A stretch of DNA of 22,771 nt from Oscillospiraceae bacterium (GCA_020024175.1 JAHHUB010000003.1:1-22771); one strand, 5' to 3'. Shown: positions 8,108 through 16,537, numbered from the stretch's first letter. The notes: generated by a model from the letters alone, not told the origin. Numbers and translations: made by a program.

Positions 8108-8623
8108 CTAAAAATAATTAACTGTAGCTGTGCGGGGTTTTTCATCAAAATCTTTTACTGCAGAATATCCCAAAGCGGCTGTACCCCATACCACATGGTT
8201 ATCCGGAATATTAAGTGAACGCAGAATTTCTCTTGTATCAGTGCAATCACATATGTCTTTAAGCTGATTAATCCATACTGAGCCTATACCCAAAGAATGT
8301 GCTGCCAAAAAAATGTTTTCCAAAGCACAGGAACAATCAGCATAACCATTATTGTTATCTCTGTCGTTTGATAGAATAATAATACATTTTGAATGATACA
8401 TACTATAATTAGAGCGATTCATGTTTTTTTCAACGGATTTTTCCAGTTTATGAATAATATCTTCATTGCGAACAACCGTAAATACAAATGATTGTTTATT
8501 CATAGCTGTAGGAGCGTGCAAACCGCATTTTACTATAGTTTTTAACATATCATCAGGGATTTGTTCATCAGTAAAAGATCTGACACTGCGTCGTGTTAGA
8601 ATTGTATTAATTGTTTCATTCAT
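8108..8623 (-). CDS. nitroreductase family protein
   Basis: This is a 171-residue FMN-dependent oxidoreductase of the nitroreductase fold, acting in the cytoplasm. The N-terminal signature TRRSVRSFTDEQIP is the usual FMN-phosphate-binding start. HAPTAMNKQSFVF is the second conserved region, and GIGSVWINQL plus a late ALGYSA match the C-terminal flavin contacts. The substrate cannot be read from sequence. I place the start at the ATG at 8623, because AGAGGA (8634-8639) is 10 bases upstream. A GTG at 8632 would lie only one base from that site. Only a weak promoter is visible upstream (TATAAT at 8650-8655 without a good -35). It is convergent with one secreted-protein gene and divergent from the next, and interrupts the secreted-protein cluster without obvious relation to it. 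Confidence 0.9.
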   Translation of the reverse strand: MNETINTILTRRSVRSFTDEQIPDDMLKTIVKCGLHAPTAMNKQSFVFTVVRNEDIIHKLEKSVEKNMNRSNYSMYHSKCIIILSNDRDNNNGYADCSCALENIFLAAHSLGIGSVWINQLKDICDCTDTREILRSLNIPDNHVVWGTAALGYSAVKDFDEKPRTATVNYF

Positions 8624-8739
8624 ACATATCACATCCTCTTGTTTTTATAATTATATATTTTTTAAGGAAAATTCAGGCTTTTTAAAAATATTTTTAAATT
8701 ATTATTTGGCAACAAAATCCACTAATATTTCAAAATCCT

Positions 8740-8769
8740 TTGCTAAAACTATTATTACACCGTTAGAAT
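8740..8769 (+). promoter_or_regulatory. candidate promoter for the NPATG surface protein
   Basis: TTGCTA (8740-8745) and TAGAAT (8764-8769) are 18 bases apart. The inferred start near 8777 leaves a leader of about 22 bases to the ATG at 8799. Confidence 0.42.
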
Positions 8770-8798
8770 ATAAAATACGGCGTATAGGAGGAAAAAAT

Positions 8799-9797
8799 AT
8801 GAAAAAATTAATGTCGATTTTGCTGGCATCAACATTGATTTTCTCATTTTCTGTAACTGCGATGGCAGAAGAAAATGAAAAAATCACTTTCGGCACGGAT
8901 AAAAACGGCGCTGTGCTGAATAGAAATGAAATATTATCACCCTGGCAAACCTACGAATTCCCTATTAAACTGGACGGTGCGCCACTTTCCAATGAATTAG
9001 GTGATAAATACAAAATACGCTTGGAAAATATCAAAGGCAGCAAAGCAGTACAGGAAATTAAGGTATTGCGTGGTATGGATAACTATTATCTGAAAGTAAA
9101 AGTTCTGCCACTGTCCTATGTTGAGCAAACTCTGGTAGAATACCGTCTTACTATGTCAAGCGGTAATGATAGGATAGCAACTGAATTCGGTTTTACAGCC
9201 GGTTTTCGTACAGTTTCCAATGATTATATAAATAATCTCACTCCCGGTGATGAAATCCGTGTAAATAACGATTATCCAGTGTTTACAAAGGAACAATTAA
9301 ATCATATTTCTAAAATAAATAACTATAAAAAAGTTACTTTTGTCGGAGATAAATGGCGATATACCGTCAATGTTACCGATAAAGGGCCTGCAAATTTCCT
9401 TTACACCTATAATAACATTGAAAATATAATAAGTAAATACCCTCAAAATGATTTTCTCTGTTTAAGTTTCCCTGCTGGTTCTCAATTTTCCCAAAGTATT
9501 TTGGAAATTGATATTTCCGACTATGAAGAAAGTTTCAAAAACGGCGTATATGCTTATTCCTATTATAATGGTGTATTAACCCCTCTAAACTGCAAATTAG
9601 ACTCTGAAAACCTTACAGCAGAACTTACAGTTTATGGATTGGGGCAATATATCCTCAGTGATAAGCCATTGAATCAAACACAGGTTAATAATACAAATAA
9701 CCCTGCAACAGGTTATAATGATAATATGCCTGCTGCATTTATAGGGCTGATTTCTTCTGCTGTGGGAATTATAATTTTAAAGCAAAGAATTCATTAA
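8799..9797 (+). CDS. predicted wall-anchored surface protein with NPATG motif
   Basis: This 332-residue protein has no named family I recognise. The signal peptide covers residues 1-23 and is cut after TAMA. The body contains a beta-rich stretch, with LTPGDEIRV near 150, and a C-terminal module (about 220-290) that ends LGQYILSDKPL. That tail matches both modules of the protein encoded at 6061-7971. After an Asn-rich spacer comes NPATG (301-305), then a hydrophobic stretch (AAFIGLISSAVGIIIL) and a short basic tail KQRIH. This has the layout of a sortase signal with an NPxTG-type motif. No sortase gene lies in the window. The ATG at 8799 has GGAGGA (8788-8793) before it, and the codons upstream of it are outside the gene. 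A bidirectional terminator separates it from the convergent paralogue. Confidence 0.9.
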   Translation: MKKLMSILLASTLIFSFSVTAMAEENEKITFGTDKNGAVLNRNEILSPWQTYEFPIKLDGAPLSNELGDKYKIRLENIKGSKAVQEIKVLRGMDNYYLKVKVLPLSYVEQTLVEYRLTMSSGNDRIATEFGFTAGFRTVSNDYINNLTPGDEIRVNNDYPVFTKEQLNHISKINNYKKVTFVGDKWRYTVNVTDKGPANFLYTYNNIENIISKYPQNDFLCLSFPAGSQFSQSILEIDISDYEESFKNGVYAYSYYNGVLTPLNCKLDSENLTAELTVYGLGQYILSDKPLNQTQVNNTNNPATGYNDNMPAAFIGLISSAVGIIILKQRIH

Positions 9798-9805
9798 TAC
9801 AAAAC

Positions 9806-9845
9806 AAAAAGACGAAACTGGGAGAGCAGTTTCGTCTTTTATTTA
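9806..9845. terminator. bidirectional terminator between two convergent surface-protein genes
   Basis: AAAAGACGAAACTG (9807-9820) pairs with CAGTTTCGTCTTTT (9827-9840) around GGAGAG. Runs of A before and T after let it work on both strands. Confidence 0.92.
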
Positions 9846-9876
9846 ATTAATCAAATAATGTAACTGTAAAGTTAAA

Positions 9877-11316
9877 TTATCTACCTGTACCTGGGTTTTC
9901 CTTGTCAGCAGGTTTTTCAGAAGGTGTTTCGGAAGGAGCTTCAGAAGGAGCTTCTGTTGGTTCTTCTTCAATACCGAGTTCGTGTTCAGAAAGTACGTAG
10001 TTCTTGAGAACTCTTGTTCTGATTTCGAGTGTGCCTTCTTCTTCATTCCATGTAGCAGGAACTTCTGTGAGGTTGTGGTCTTCGTCTATTTCGTAAACGT
10101 GGAAGCCCTTGAAAGAAGTGTCATCAGAGTAGAAGAACAAAGAACCTGTTCTGTTGAACTTAGGAGTGTGTGGCCAGCTGTAGAAGAACAATTCGTAATC
10201 TGGTTCAGCATATTTTTCCCAAACCTTTTCATCCATTGTTGTGGAGAAGCAGCCATCAAATCTGCTAAGACCTGTTGTGTCAACGATGAACATAGCTTGT
10301 TGTCCAGCTTTTTCAAATTGGAAATCTTCAACTTCTTGGTGAGTTGTTCTCCAATCGTGACCGTATTCGTTAGAGTATTTGATGTAGTCAATTTCTCTGC
10401 AGAGTTCAGATACATCGAAGTTGTCCTTAGCTTGTTGAGCTGTCTTAGCAATTGTTACCTTGCCGAAGAGGTCGCCACGAACATCCATATTAGCTGTAGC
10501 TTCTTTGAGGTTGATTGTTACGAACCAGTCGTAAGACATAGGAGCCTTGCCGCCGCCAACTGTTACTGCTTTAAGAGCAGCCTTAACTTGGTCGTAAGCC
10601 CATTCTTGCATATCACGAATTTGTGTAGCGTTAGCGTTTACTGTGTTATCAGCTGTAACATAAGTTTCTGTCTTTTCTCTGTCGTTAATGATTACGAAGT
10701 TGTAATCACCGATATTCATCAAATCGCCGTTAACAAGGCCACCGTTGAATCTGATATCAGCTGCGCCATTGCTATCCTTGCTTACAACACCCTTGTTTGT
10801 CAAAACGCGGAGTTCAACATGGCTGTCTTTTCTGTAGTTAGGTGCCCAAGAGTAAATTGTGTTGAGAATTTCATTAGGAATTCTTACACCAACAGTATAT
10901 ACTTCGCTGGAGTAACCGCCAACTTTTCTTGCTTTCTTGGAATCAATTACATAGTGAGAAACTGTTTCAGGTGTTCTGTCTGTTTTTTCGTATTTGTGGT
11001 AGCCAAGCTTAACTCCATCTTCAACGATGAGCTTTTCGCCAACGTTTACTTGGAAGAAAGCCTTGTACTTTCTCATGTCGGATTCTTTGAAGTCGTAAGG
11101 AAGTTCATCGAGTTTTACAGCGATAACTGTATCGTTATCAACTCTGATTTCCTTTTGATCCCATTCAGAGAAACCTTTCATTTCTGTTCCAACATAAAGT
11201 GGGCTTTCTGGGCTAACTGTTGGGTCAACATTTGGTTCTGTTGGTCTAGCAAAAGCTGTTACAGCCATGCCAGCTACCATAGAAGTAGCCAATGCCAAAG
11301 ATATAATCTTCTTCAT
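9877..11316 (-). CDS. probably abundant secreted protein ending in NPGTG
   Basis: This 479-residue exported protein is a paralogue of the one encoded at 11825-13258. It has a 23-residue signal peptide cut after TAFA and the shared mature start RPTEPNVDPTVSPES. It also shares an early KYKAFFQVNVGEK region and a C-terminal module with GSLFFYSD, LEIRT and LKNYVLSEHEL. A Pro/Glu/Ser tail with repeated EAPSE leads to ENPGTGR at the very end (474-479). This looks like a sorting motif with no hydrophobic anchor after it, and no anchor is encoded in any frame downstream. Codons favour AAC, TAC, TTC and often AAG, unlike most neighbours. Together with a near-perfect promoter and GGAGGA ribosome site this points to very high expression. 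I chose the ATG at 11316 because an upstream TTG overlaps the ribosome site. The function is unknown. Confidence 0.9.
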   Translation of the reverse strand: MKKIISLALATSMVAGMAVTAFARPTEPNVDPTVSPESPLYVGTEMKGFSEWDQKEIRVDNDTVIAVKLDELPYDFKESDMRKYKAFFQVNVGEKLIVEDGVKLGYHKYEKTDRTPETVSHYVIDSKKARKVGGYSSEVYTVGVRIPNEILNTIYSWAPNYRKDSHVELRVLTNKGVVSKDSNGAADIRFNGGLVNGDLMNIGDYNFVIINDREKTETYVTADNTVNANATQIRDMQEWAYDQVKAALKAVTVGGGKAPMSYDWFVTINLKEATANMDVRGDLFGKVTIAKTAQQAKDNFDVSELCREIDYIKYSNEYGHDWRTTHQEVEDFQFEKAGQQAMFIVDTTGLSRFDGCFSTTMDEKVWEKYAEPDYELFFYSWPHTPKFNRTGSLFFYSDDTSFKGFHVYEIDEDHNLTEVPATWNEEEGTLEIRTRVLKNYVLSEHELGIEEEPTEAPSEAPSETPSEKPADKENPGTGR

Positions 11317-11401
11317 TATTATTTCCTCCAATAAATTTTAATTTAGTTTGTGACCTAAGGAATCAGCCTCTCTCCTTGCTTCTTCCCTTGTCGCTGAACA
11401 T

Positions 11402-11430
11402 ATAATAACTCATTTCAATTCATTTGTCAA
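11402..11430 (-). promoter_or_regulatory. near-consensus promoter of the abundant NPGTG protein
   Basis: Read on the minus strand, TTGACA (11430-11425) and TATTAT (11407-11402) are exactly 17 bases apart. This is among the best promoters in the window. The leader of about 80 bases is purine-rich (AAGGGAAGAAGCAAGGAGAG) and contains an AAGGA/TCCTT hairpin, a layout often seen before long-lived mRNAs. Confidence 0.85.
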
Positions 11431-11767
11431 GTGTTTTTTGAAATTTTTTTGTAATTATTCTGTAATCTTTTAGCTTTTCTGTAATATTACTATAATTATC
11501 AATGCCAATCAAATATTTTTTGGCGAATTTTATATGATATACTTCAAAAATCTACTATTTATATTTTTAATTCTTAAATAATATAATTATAACTTTATTT
11601 TTTTTTAAAAGTTTTCCTAATGTTTTCCCCTGTTTTATCCACAATTCGTCTGTAATTGCAACAAATTATTACAAGTTTCGTAATAGTTTATTCTAATTTT
11701 AATTTTAACTTAAATTTAACAAGAAACATAAGTAAAATTTCGGATAATATCATTTATAAAAATCCCA
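11431..11767. other. non-coding gap, nothing recognised
   Basis: This very AT-rich stretch lies between the promoter of the NPGTG protein and the terminator of the next surface-protein gene. I see no credible reading frame, RNA gene or long repeat in it. TGTAAT recurs several times, for example near 11449, 11461 and 11481, and a small ATTAC/GTAAT dyad lies near 11670. Neither is convincing as a site. Confidence 0.5.
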
Positions 11768-11804
11768 CAAAAAAGCTCCCGTTAAATTAATCGGGAGCTT
11801 TTTA
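11768..11804 (-). terminator. terminator of the 477-residue surface-protein gene
   Basis: The 12-bp stem AAAAAGCTCCCG (11770-11781) / CGGGAGCTTTTT (11792-11803) has a 10-base loop. The minus-strand RNA ends in a U-run, 21 bases after the stop codon. Confidence 0.9.
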
Positions 11805-11824
11805 TATTAAGAGTTATCCTCTTA

Positions 11825-13258
11825 TTATTCTTTAATGAGTTCTGCGTTTGTTACAATGTAACTTCTCAAACCGCTGGTTCTGATAGTAACACATCCACTG
11901 TCTTTTTCCCAGTTGCAGTGAAGTTTTCTGAGTCCGCCGTTATCTGTTATAACATAAACATTGGGGTTTTCAATTTCAGTGTACAAAGTGAGTGTTCCCA
12001 TGTTATTGAAATCAGGTTTTGCAGGCCAGTTGAAGAAATCAAAATCACCCTTATCTGTCATATCAAGGATCTTATGGTTAATATCGCAGTTAAACTTGCT
12101 GTCGAACCACTTAACGCCTTCAGTGTTAATGAAATATTCAGCTTTATCTTCTTTGTATATTCTGCCCTTGCTGTCTTTTCTTTCAATGCTGAAAACAAAT
12201 TCTTCTTCGCCGCCTGTGCAGTTTTGTCTGTCAGGGTTTATAGCAGTGTTAAAGTTTACAAATTTACGCAAATTCTTGTCGTTAAGGTTGTCGTTTACAT
12301 CGCTGTTATTTCTTGCAAGTGTTATGAAACCTGCAACATCTTTGTTGTCTTTGCCCAAGCTGTCAACCAATTCAACTACAACACATGGAACAGCTTTGTA
12401 TGTATCTCTGCCTGAAACTTTTCTGGAAGCAATTTCTTTTTTCATAATTTCGGACATTGTACTCTTCAAAGAATTTTCATATCCAATTACTTTTTTAGCA
12501 AATTCGTCACTGTTTACATCAAGGTTAGGGTTATTGTGTTTAATAATTTCTGCTGGTTCAGGAAGAACATCAAAAGGCATTCCTGTAGTTGTGCTTGCCA
12601 TAATAACAGAGAATGTTTTTCCTGCTGCTGCACCATTTTTAAGATCTGTGTATGTAGGAGCATATCCTGTGTATACGCCATTTGAATTTGGTTTCATTGT
12701 GCTTAAAAGGTTATCTGCACTAACATCGGACCAATCAGCCTTTGCATCACCCAAAGCTGTTCCATTGTATGCTACAGCCAGTTTAACATTCCAGCCTTTG
12801 TATTTGTCGCTGATGTATTTGCCCAATTCTCTTGGAAAATCGTTAATGCCATACATTGCAGAACGGTAATATGTATTGCCGCCTACTTTTTCAATAGGAG
12901 TGCCCTTTGTAACATAGTATCTGAATGTGGTAGCTCTGATTGTGCTGATTCCTACATTTTTAACAATGTTTTCGCCTTCTTTAATGTTGAAGAAAGCTCT
13001 GTATTTGCCGATTGCATTTGTGTATTCAGCAGAGTCTCTGTTGCCGTTAAAATTAATTTCTACAGCAAACTTTGTGCCGTATTCCTGATCTCCGCCGTCA
13101 GATTCCACATATGTTCTCAAATCCTTATCATAGATGTACATTTTAGAATCTTCGCTTACATATGGATCTTTGTTAATGTCAGATGGTCTTGCAAAAGCTG
13201 TAACCGCCATGCTCAATGTCATAGCAGCAGCCAATACTGCTGAAATTACTTTTTTCAT
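11825..13258 (-). CDS. secreted protein, paralogue of the NPGTG protein
   Basis: This is a 477-residue exported protein with a 23-residue signal peptide cut after TAFA and the mature start RPSDINKDPYVSEDS. That start parallels RPTEPNVDPTVSPES in the protein encoded at 9877-11316. Both also share KYRAFFNIKEGEN versus KYKAFFQVNVGEK near residue 85-100. The C-terminal module (about 400-477) has FFNWPAKPDFNNMGTLTLYT, VYVITDNGGLRKL, VTIRTSGL and RSYIVTNAEL. It ends there with no Pro-rich tail, sorting motif or anchor. The family is not known to me. AAGGAGGAAAC precedes the ATG, a strong promoter lies at 13317-13345 and a terminator follows. No terminator separates it from the enzyme I gene upstream, so read-through is possible. 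Confidence 0.9.
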   Translation of the reverse strand: MKKVISAVLAAAMTLSMAVTAFARPSDINKDPYVSEDSKMYIYDKDLRTYVESDGGDQEYGTKFAVEINFNGNRDSAEYTNAIGKYRAFFNIKEGENIVKNVGISTIRATTFRYYVTKGTPIEKVGGNTYYRSAMYGINDFPRELGKYISDKYKGWNVKLAVAYNGTALGDAKADWSDVSADNLLSTMKPNSNGVYTGYAPTYTDLKNGAAAGKTFSVIMASTTTGMPFDVLPEPAEIIKHNNPNLDVNSDEFAKKVIGYENSLKSTMSEIMKKEIASRKVSGRDTYKAVPCVVVELVDSLGKDNKDVAGFITLARNNSDVNDNLNDKNLRKFVNFNTAINPDRQNCTGGEEEFVFSIERKDSKGRIYKEDKAEYFINTEGVKWFDSKFNCDINHKILDMTDKGDFDFFNWPAKPDFNNMGTLTLYTEIENPNVYVITDNGGLRKLHCNWEKDSGCVTIRTSGLRSYIVTNAELIKE

Positions 13259-13316
13259 ATTGTTTCCTCCTTATATTTCCATAAAAATTTACTTGGATAT
13301 ACCTATTAGCTATATC

Positions 13317-13345
13317 ATGATACCCCATTTAAGCCATTTTGTCAA
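13317..13345 (-). promoter_or_regulatory. strong promoter of the 477-residue surface protein
   Basis: On the minus strand TTGACA (13345-13340) and TATCAT (13322-13317) are 17 bases apart. The -10 lies inside a 10-base perfect palindrome TATCATGATA (13313-13322), which might be an operator but is short enough to be chance. Confidence 0.78.
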
Positions 13346-13372
13346 TAATTTATTGTCTTTCCATTCAAAAGT

Positions 13373-15079
13373 TTACAAATCAGCGATAGTAACCATAGCT
13401 TCGGCTTCCATAGCTGTATTGCATGACATGATATTATTGGCAAAAATTACATCATCATGGAACTTGTGTTTTTCCACTTCTGATTTAACTGCATGAATTT
13501 TATCGGGTGTTACACTTAAATGAGTTATTCCCAGTCCCACTAAAATTCTGGTTAATTTTAAATCGGAGGCTGCTTCTCCACACACTGCTACAGTAATGTG
13601 ATTTCTTCTGCCTGCATCAGCTACCATGCTGATAAATCTTAACACTGCTGGGTGGAAAGCCTTGGAGCAGGAAATATTTCCGCTGCTGTTTCTGTCTGTT
13701 CCCAGTGTATACTGAATAAGATCGTTGGTGCCTATGCTCATCATATCCACCTGTCTGGCAATTTCATCACACAAAATAGCTGCCGAAGGAGTTTCTATCA
13801 TAGAACCTATTTTTACACTTTGGTTAACAGGAATATTATTCTGCATAAAATAAGAATATTCCTCATCAACAATATACTTTACACGCATTATTTCGTCGGG
13901 AGCACTGACAAAGGGTATTAAAATAGTTATTTCTCCATCTTCTGATGACAAAAGTATAGCTCTTATCTGGTCTCGCAGAACTTTTTCATTTTCCAAAAGA
14001 ACTCTTATTCCTCTGTGTCCCCAACTGTCATTTCCGCCGTTTTCACCAATTATATTGTAAAAGTCTTTCTCGTTTGAAAAGTCAAAAAGTCTGAATACTA
14101 CTGATTTTCCGGGTGCATTTTCCACTATATTCTTATAAACTGCCATTTGCTGTTCCATAGTGGGCAGTTTACTCATATTGTGAAAAAGCATTTCTGTACG
14201 TACAAGTCCTATACCTTCTGCTCCCTGAGTGCTTGCCCATTTCACATCTTCCTTGGAGCAAACATTTGCCTGAACAGCTATTCTGATGCCGTCTATGGTT
14301 TTTCCTTCAAGTTCTTTGTAGCGTTCCAGTTTTTCTTTTTCTGCATTTAAATTACACATCAAATTGTCATAATACTGCATATCAAGCCCTGATGGGTTTG
14401 TTATAACAACTCCGTCTGTACCATCTATAATAACTATTTGATCGTCCTGCATTTTATTCAAATCTTCTTTGGAACAGGTTACCATGGGAATTTTCAGTGA
14501 TCTTGCCGCTATGGCCAAATGTGATGTAGGGCTGCTGTGTGAGGTGATAATTCCTGCAATTTTGTTGACATCAGCTCCTGCTAAAAATATTGGAGATATG
14601 GTATCAGACGCAATTACGGACCCTGCCTGCAAATCATTGGGATCTGTGTTTTTATTTCCCGACAAAACTCTGATAATTTTGTTCATTACACTGTAAAGGT
14701 CGTCGCCTCTGCTTTTAAGATATTCACTTTCGCTCAAAAGCATGGAATTTATAACATTTTCAAACTCCGTTTGAATTGCATATTCGGCCTGACAACTTAT
14801 TGTATCTATAATTTGATTCAATTTGCTCAGCAAATCTTCATCTTTTATCATATACAAATATGAAGTGAGTATATTTTTGATTTCTTCATCATCTTTGTAT
14901 TTTTCAATCAATGCAGTTTGATATTCTTCGGCATAAGTCAGAGCTTTTCTCACTCTTAATTTTTCGTTTTCTTTATCTTCTACGAAATTAAAAAATATAT
15001 GTTGATTATGATTTTTTACTTTAACGATATTTCCGTATGAAATTCCGTCAGATAAGCTTACTCCCTTAAATTTAGCCAA
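13373..15079 (-). CDS. ptsI: phosphoenolpyruvate-protein phosphotransferase (PTS enzyme I family)
   Basis: Enzyme I takes phosphate from PEP and passes it to HPr to drive sugar uptake. The 568 residues match the usual length of about 570. The phosphohistidine is His187 in GIITSHSSPTSHLAIAARSL, which aligns base for base with the classical motif but lacks its Gly-Gly-Arg. The PEP-binding barrel has EGIGLVRTEML, RLFDFSNEKD, GSMIETPSAA, MMSIGTNDLIQYTLGTDR and catalytic Cys500 in AVCGEAAS. The start is TTG at 15079, 8 bases after GGAGG. A GTG at 15088 overlaps that ribosome site and is less likely. The gene begins 35 bases after the cysS stop. No HPr or sugar permease gene is nearby. It could be a sugar-PTS enzyme or a regulatory PtsP-like version. 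Confidence 0.92.
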   Translation of the reverse strand: MAKFKGVSLSDGISYGNIVKVKNHNQHIFFNFVEDKENEKLRVRKALTYAEEYQTALIEKYKDDEEIKNILTSYLYMIKDEDLLSKLNQIIDTISCQAEYAIQTEFENVINSMLLSESEYLKSRGDDLYSVMNKIIRVLSGNKNTDPNDLQAGSVIASDTISPIFLAGADVNKIAGIITSHSSPTSHLAIAARSLKIPMVTCSKEDLNKMQDDQIVIIDGTDGVVITNPSGLDMQYYDNLMCNLNAEKEKLERYKELEGKTIDGIRIAVQANVCSKEDVKWASTQGAEGIGLVRTEMLFHNMSKLPTMEQQMAVYKNIVENAPGKSVVFRLFDFSNEKDFYNIIGENGGNDSWGHRGIRVLLENEKVLRDQIRAILLSSEDGEITILIPFVSAPDEIMRVKYIVDEEYSYFMQNNIPVNQSVKIGSMIETPSAAILCDEIARQVDMMSIGTNDLIQYTLGTDRNSSGNISCSKAFHPAVLRFISMVADAGRRNHITVAVCGEAASDLKLTRILVGLGITHLSVTPDKIHAVKSEVEKHKFHDDVIFANNIMSCNTAMEAEAMVTIADL

Positions 15080-15114
15080 TAACCGCACCTCCGATTATGT
15101 AATTATATATTGTT

Positions 15115-16521
15115 TTATTTATTAATACTCCAGGTTGTTCCGTCTTTTGTATCTTTAAGCACAATGTTTTTTTCAAGAAGTTCATTTCTGATTTCATCAG
15201 CCAAAGAGTAATTTTTTTCAGCCTTAGCAGATTTTCTCTTTTCTATCATATCTTCAACATATTTTGTAAGTTCTTCATCTACACCGCTGTCTGATTCTTT
15301 CAGCAAATCCAAAGAAAGAACTTTGTCAAATTCTTCTATCAAAGCTCTCTTTGTTGCATCATTAATATCAGCTTTCAAAACATCATAAAGTGTTGTTATC
15401 CCCATAGAAGTATTAAGATCATTTGCCATTGCAGATGCAAACTTATCTCTGTAACTGTCAAATTCTTCTTTGTTTACTTCACCGTCTTTGGAAAGAGATA
15501 AAACTTTATCATGAAGCTTATTATAAGCGGCTTTTACATTATCCAAAGTTTCAAAGCTGAATACCAATGGATTTCTGTAATGGGACTGAAGGCAGAACAT
15601 ACGGTAAACCATTGGATCATAGCCTTTTTCCTGTAAAAGTGAAAGAGTAAGAAATTCCCCCTTAGACTTGCTCATTTTACCTGTTTTAGTATTTAAGTGG
15701 TTTACATGGAACCAATGGGTGCACCATTTATGACCGAGAACAGCCTCACTTTGAGCGATTTCATTGGTGTGATGTGGAAATATATTGTCCACTCCACCGC
15801 AGTGAATATCCAAATGTTCTCCCAAATTCTTCATGCTGATAGCAGAACATTCGATATGCCATCCGGGGTATCCAACTCCCCATGGACTTTCCCAGCGAAG
15901 AGCCTGATCTGCAAATTTTGATTTTGTAAACCAAAGTACAAAGTCGCCGTTGTTTCTTTTGTTTTCATCCTCACTTACATCTTCTCTTACACCTACAGCC
16001 AGGTTTTCACTGCTGTGACCTGTAAGGCAGTAATAATCTTCCAACTTTGAAATATCAAAGTAAATATTTCCTCCGGCTTTATAAGCGTAATCTTTATCAA
16101 TAAGAATTTTTATAAGTCTTATATATTCATCAATATAAGATGTAGCCGAAACTACAATATCAGGTTTTCTGACATTGAGTTTTTCGCAGTCGGCAAAGAA
16201 AGCATCTTCATAAAATTTTGCAATTTCCAAGACAGTTTTATGCTCTCTGACAGCACCTTTTACCATTTTATCTTCGCCTTCATCGGCGTCACTTTCCAAA
16301 TGTCCTACATCAGTTATATTCATAGCTCTCTTAACATCATATCCTATAAATTTAAGATATTTTTCCAGTACATCTTCCATCATATATGTTCTGAGATTTC
16401 CTATATGTGCAAAATGGTATACAGTAGGGCCACAGGTATACATATTAACCTTGCCGTTTTCATAAGTTACAAATGGGTCTACACTTTTAGTAAGTGTATT
16501 GTATAGCATAAAATTTTCCAT
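15115..16521 (-). CDS. cysS: cysteinyl-tRNA synthetase
   Basis: CysS charges tRNA-Cys with cysteine in the cytoplasm. The 468-residue class I synthetase has zinc ligand Cys30 in YTCGPTVY, the HIGH-type motif HIGN at 39-42, further zinc ligands in WHIECSAISM and FPHHTNEIAQSE, and KMSKS at 282-286. The C-terminal helical domain, with RKSAKAEKNYSLADEIRNEL near the end, matches the family. AAGGAG stands 10 bases before the ATG. A promoter lies about 150 bases upstream, and the leader between can form two exclusive hairpins. The enzyme I gene follows after 35 bases and is probably co-transcribed. Confidence 0.98.
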   Translation of the reverse strand: MENFMLYNTLTKSVDPFVTYENGKVNMYTCGPTVYHFAHIGNLRTYMMEDVLEKYLKFIGYDVKRAMNITDVGHLESDADEGEDKMVKGAVREHKTVLEIAKFYEDAFFADCEKLNVRKPDIVVSATSYIDEYIRLIKILIDKDYAYKAGGNIYFDISKLEDYYCLTGHSSENLAVGVREDVSEDENKRNNGDFVLWFTKSKFADQALRWESPWGVGYPGWHIECSAISMKNLGEHLDIHCGGVDNIFPHHTNEIAQSEAVLGHKWCTHWFHVNHLNTKTGKMSKSKGEFLTLSLLQEKGYDPMVYRMFCLQSHYRNPLVFSFETLDNVKAAYNKLHDKVLSLSKDGEVNKEEFDSYRDKFASAMANDLNTSMGITTLYDVLKADINDATKRALIEEFDKVLSLDLLKESDSGVDEELTKYVEDMIEKRKSAKAEKNYSLADEIRNELLEKNIVLKDTKDGTTWSINK

Positions 16522-16537
16522 AACAATCTATCTCCTT

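Noticed and set aside
9982..11334. 450-codon open frame on the plus strand, opposite the NPGTG protein gene
   Set aside because: It is an antisense shadow: no ribosome site, Cys/Phe/Val-rich nonsense composition, and the opposite strand has a signal peptide, promoter and family resemblance.
11961..12869. 302-codon open frame on the plus strand
   Set aside because: It lies fully antisense to a well-supported secreted-protein gene and has no start signals or recognisable domain.
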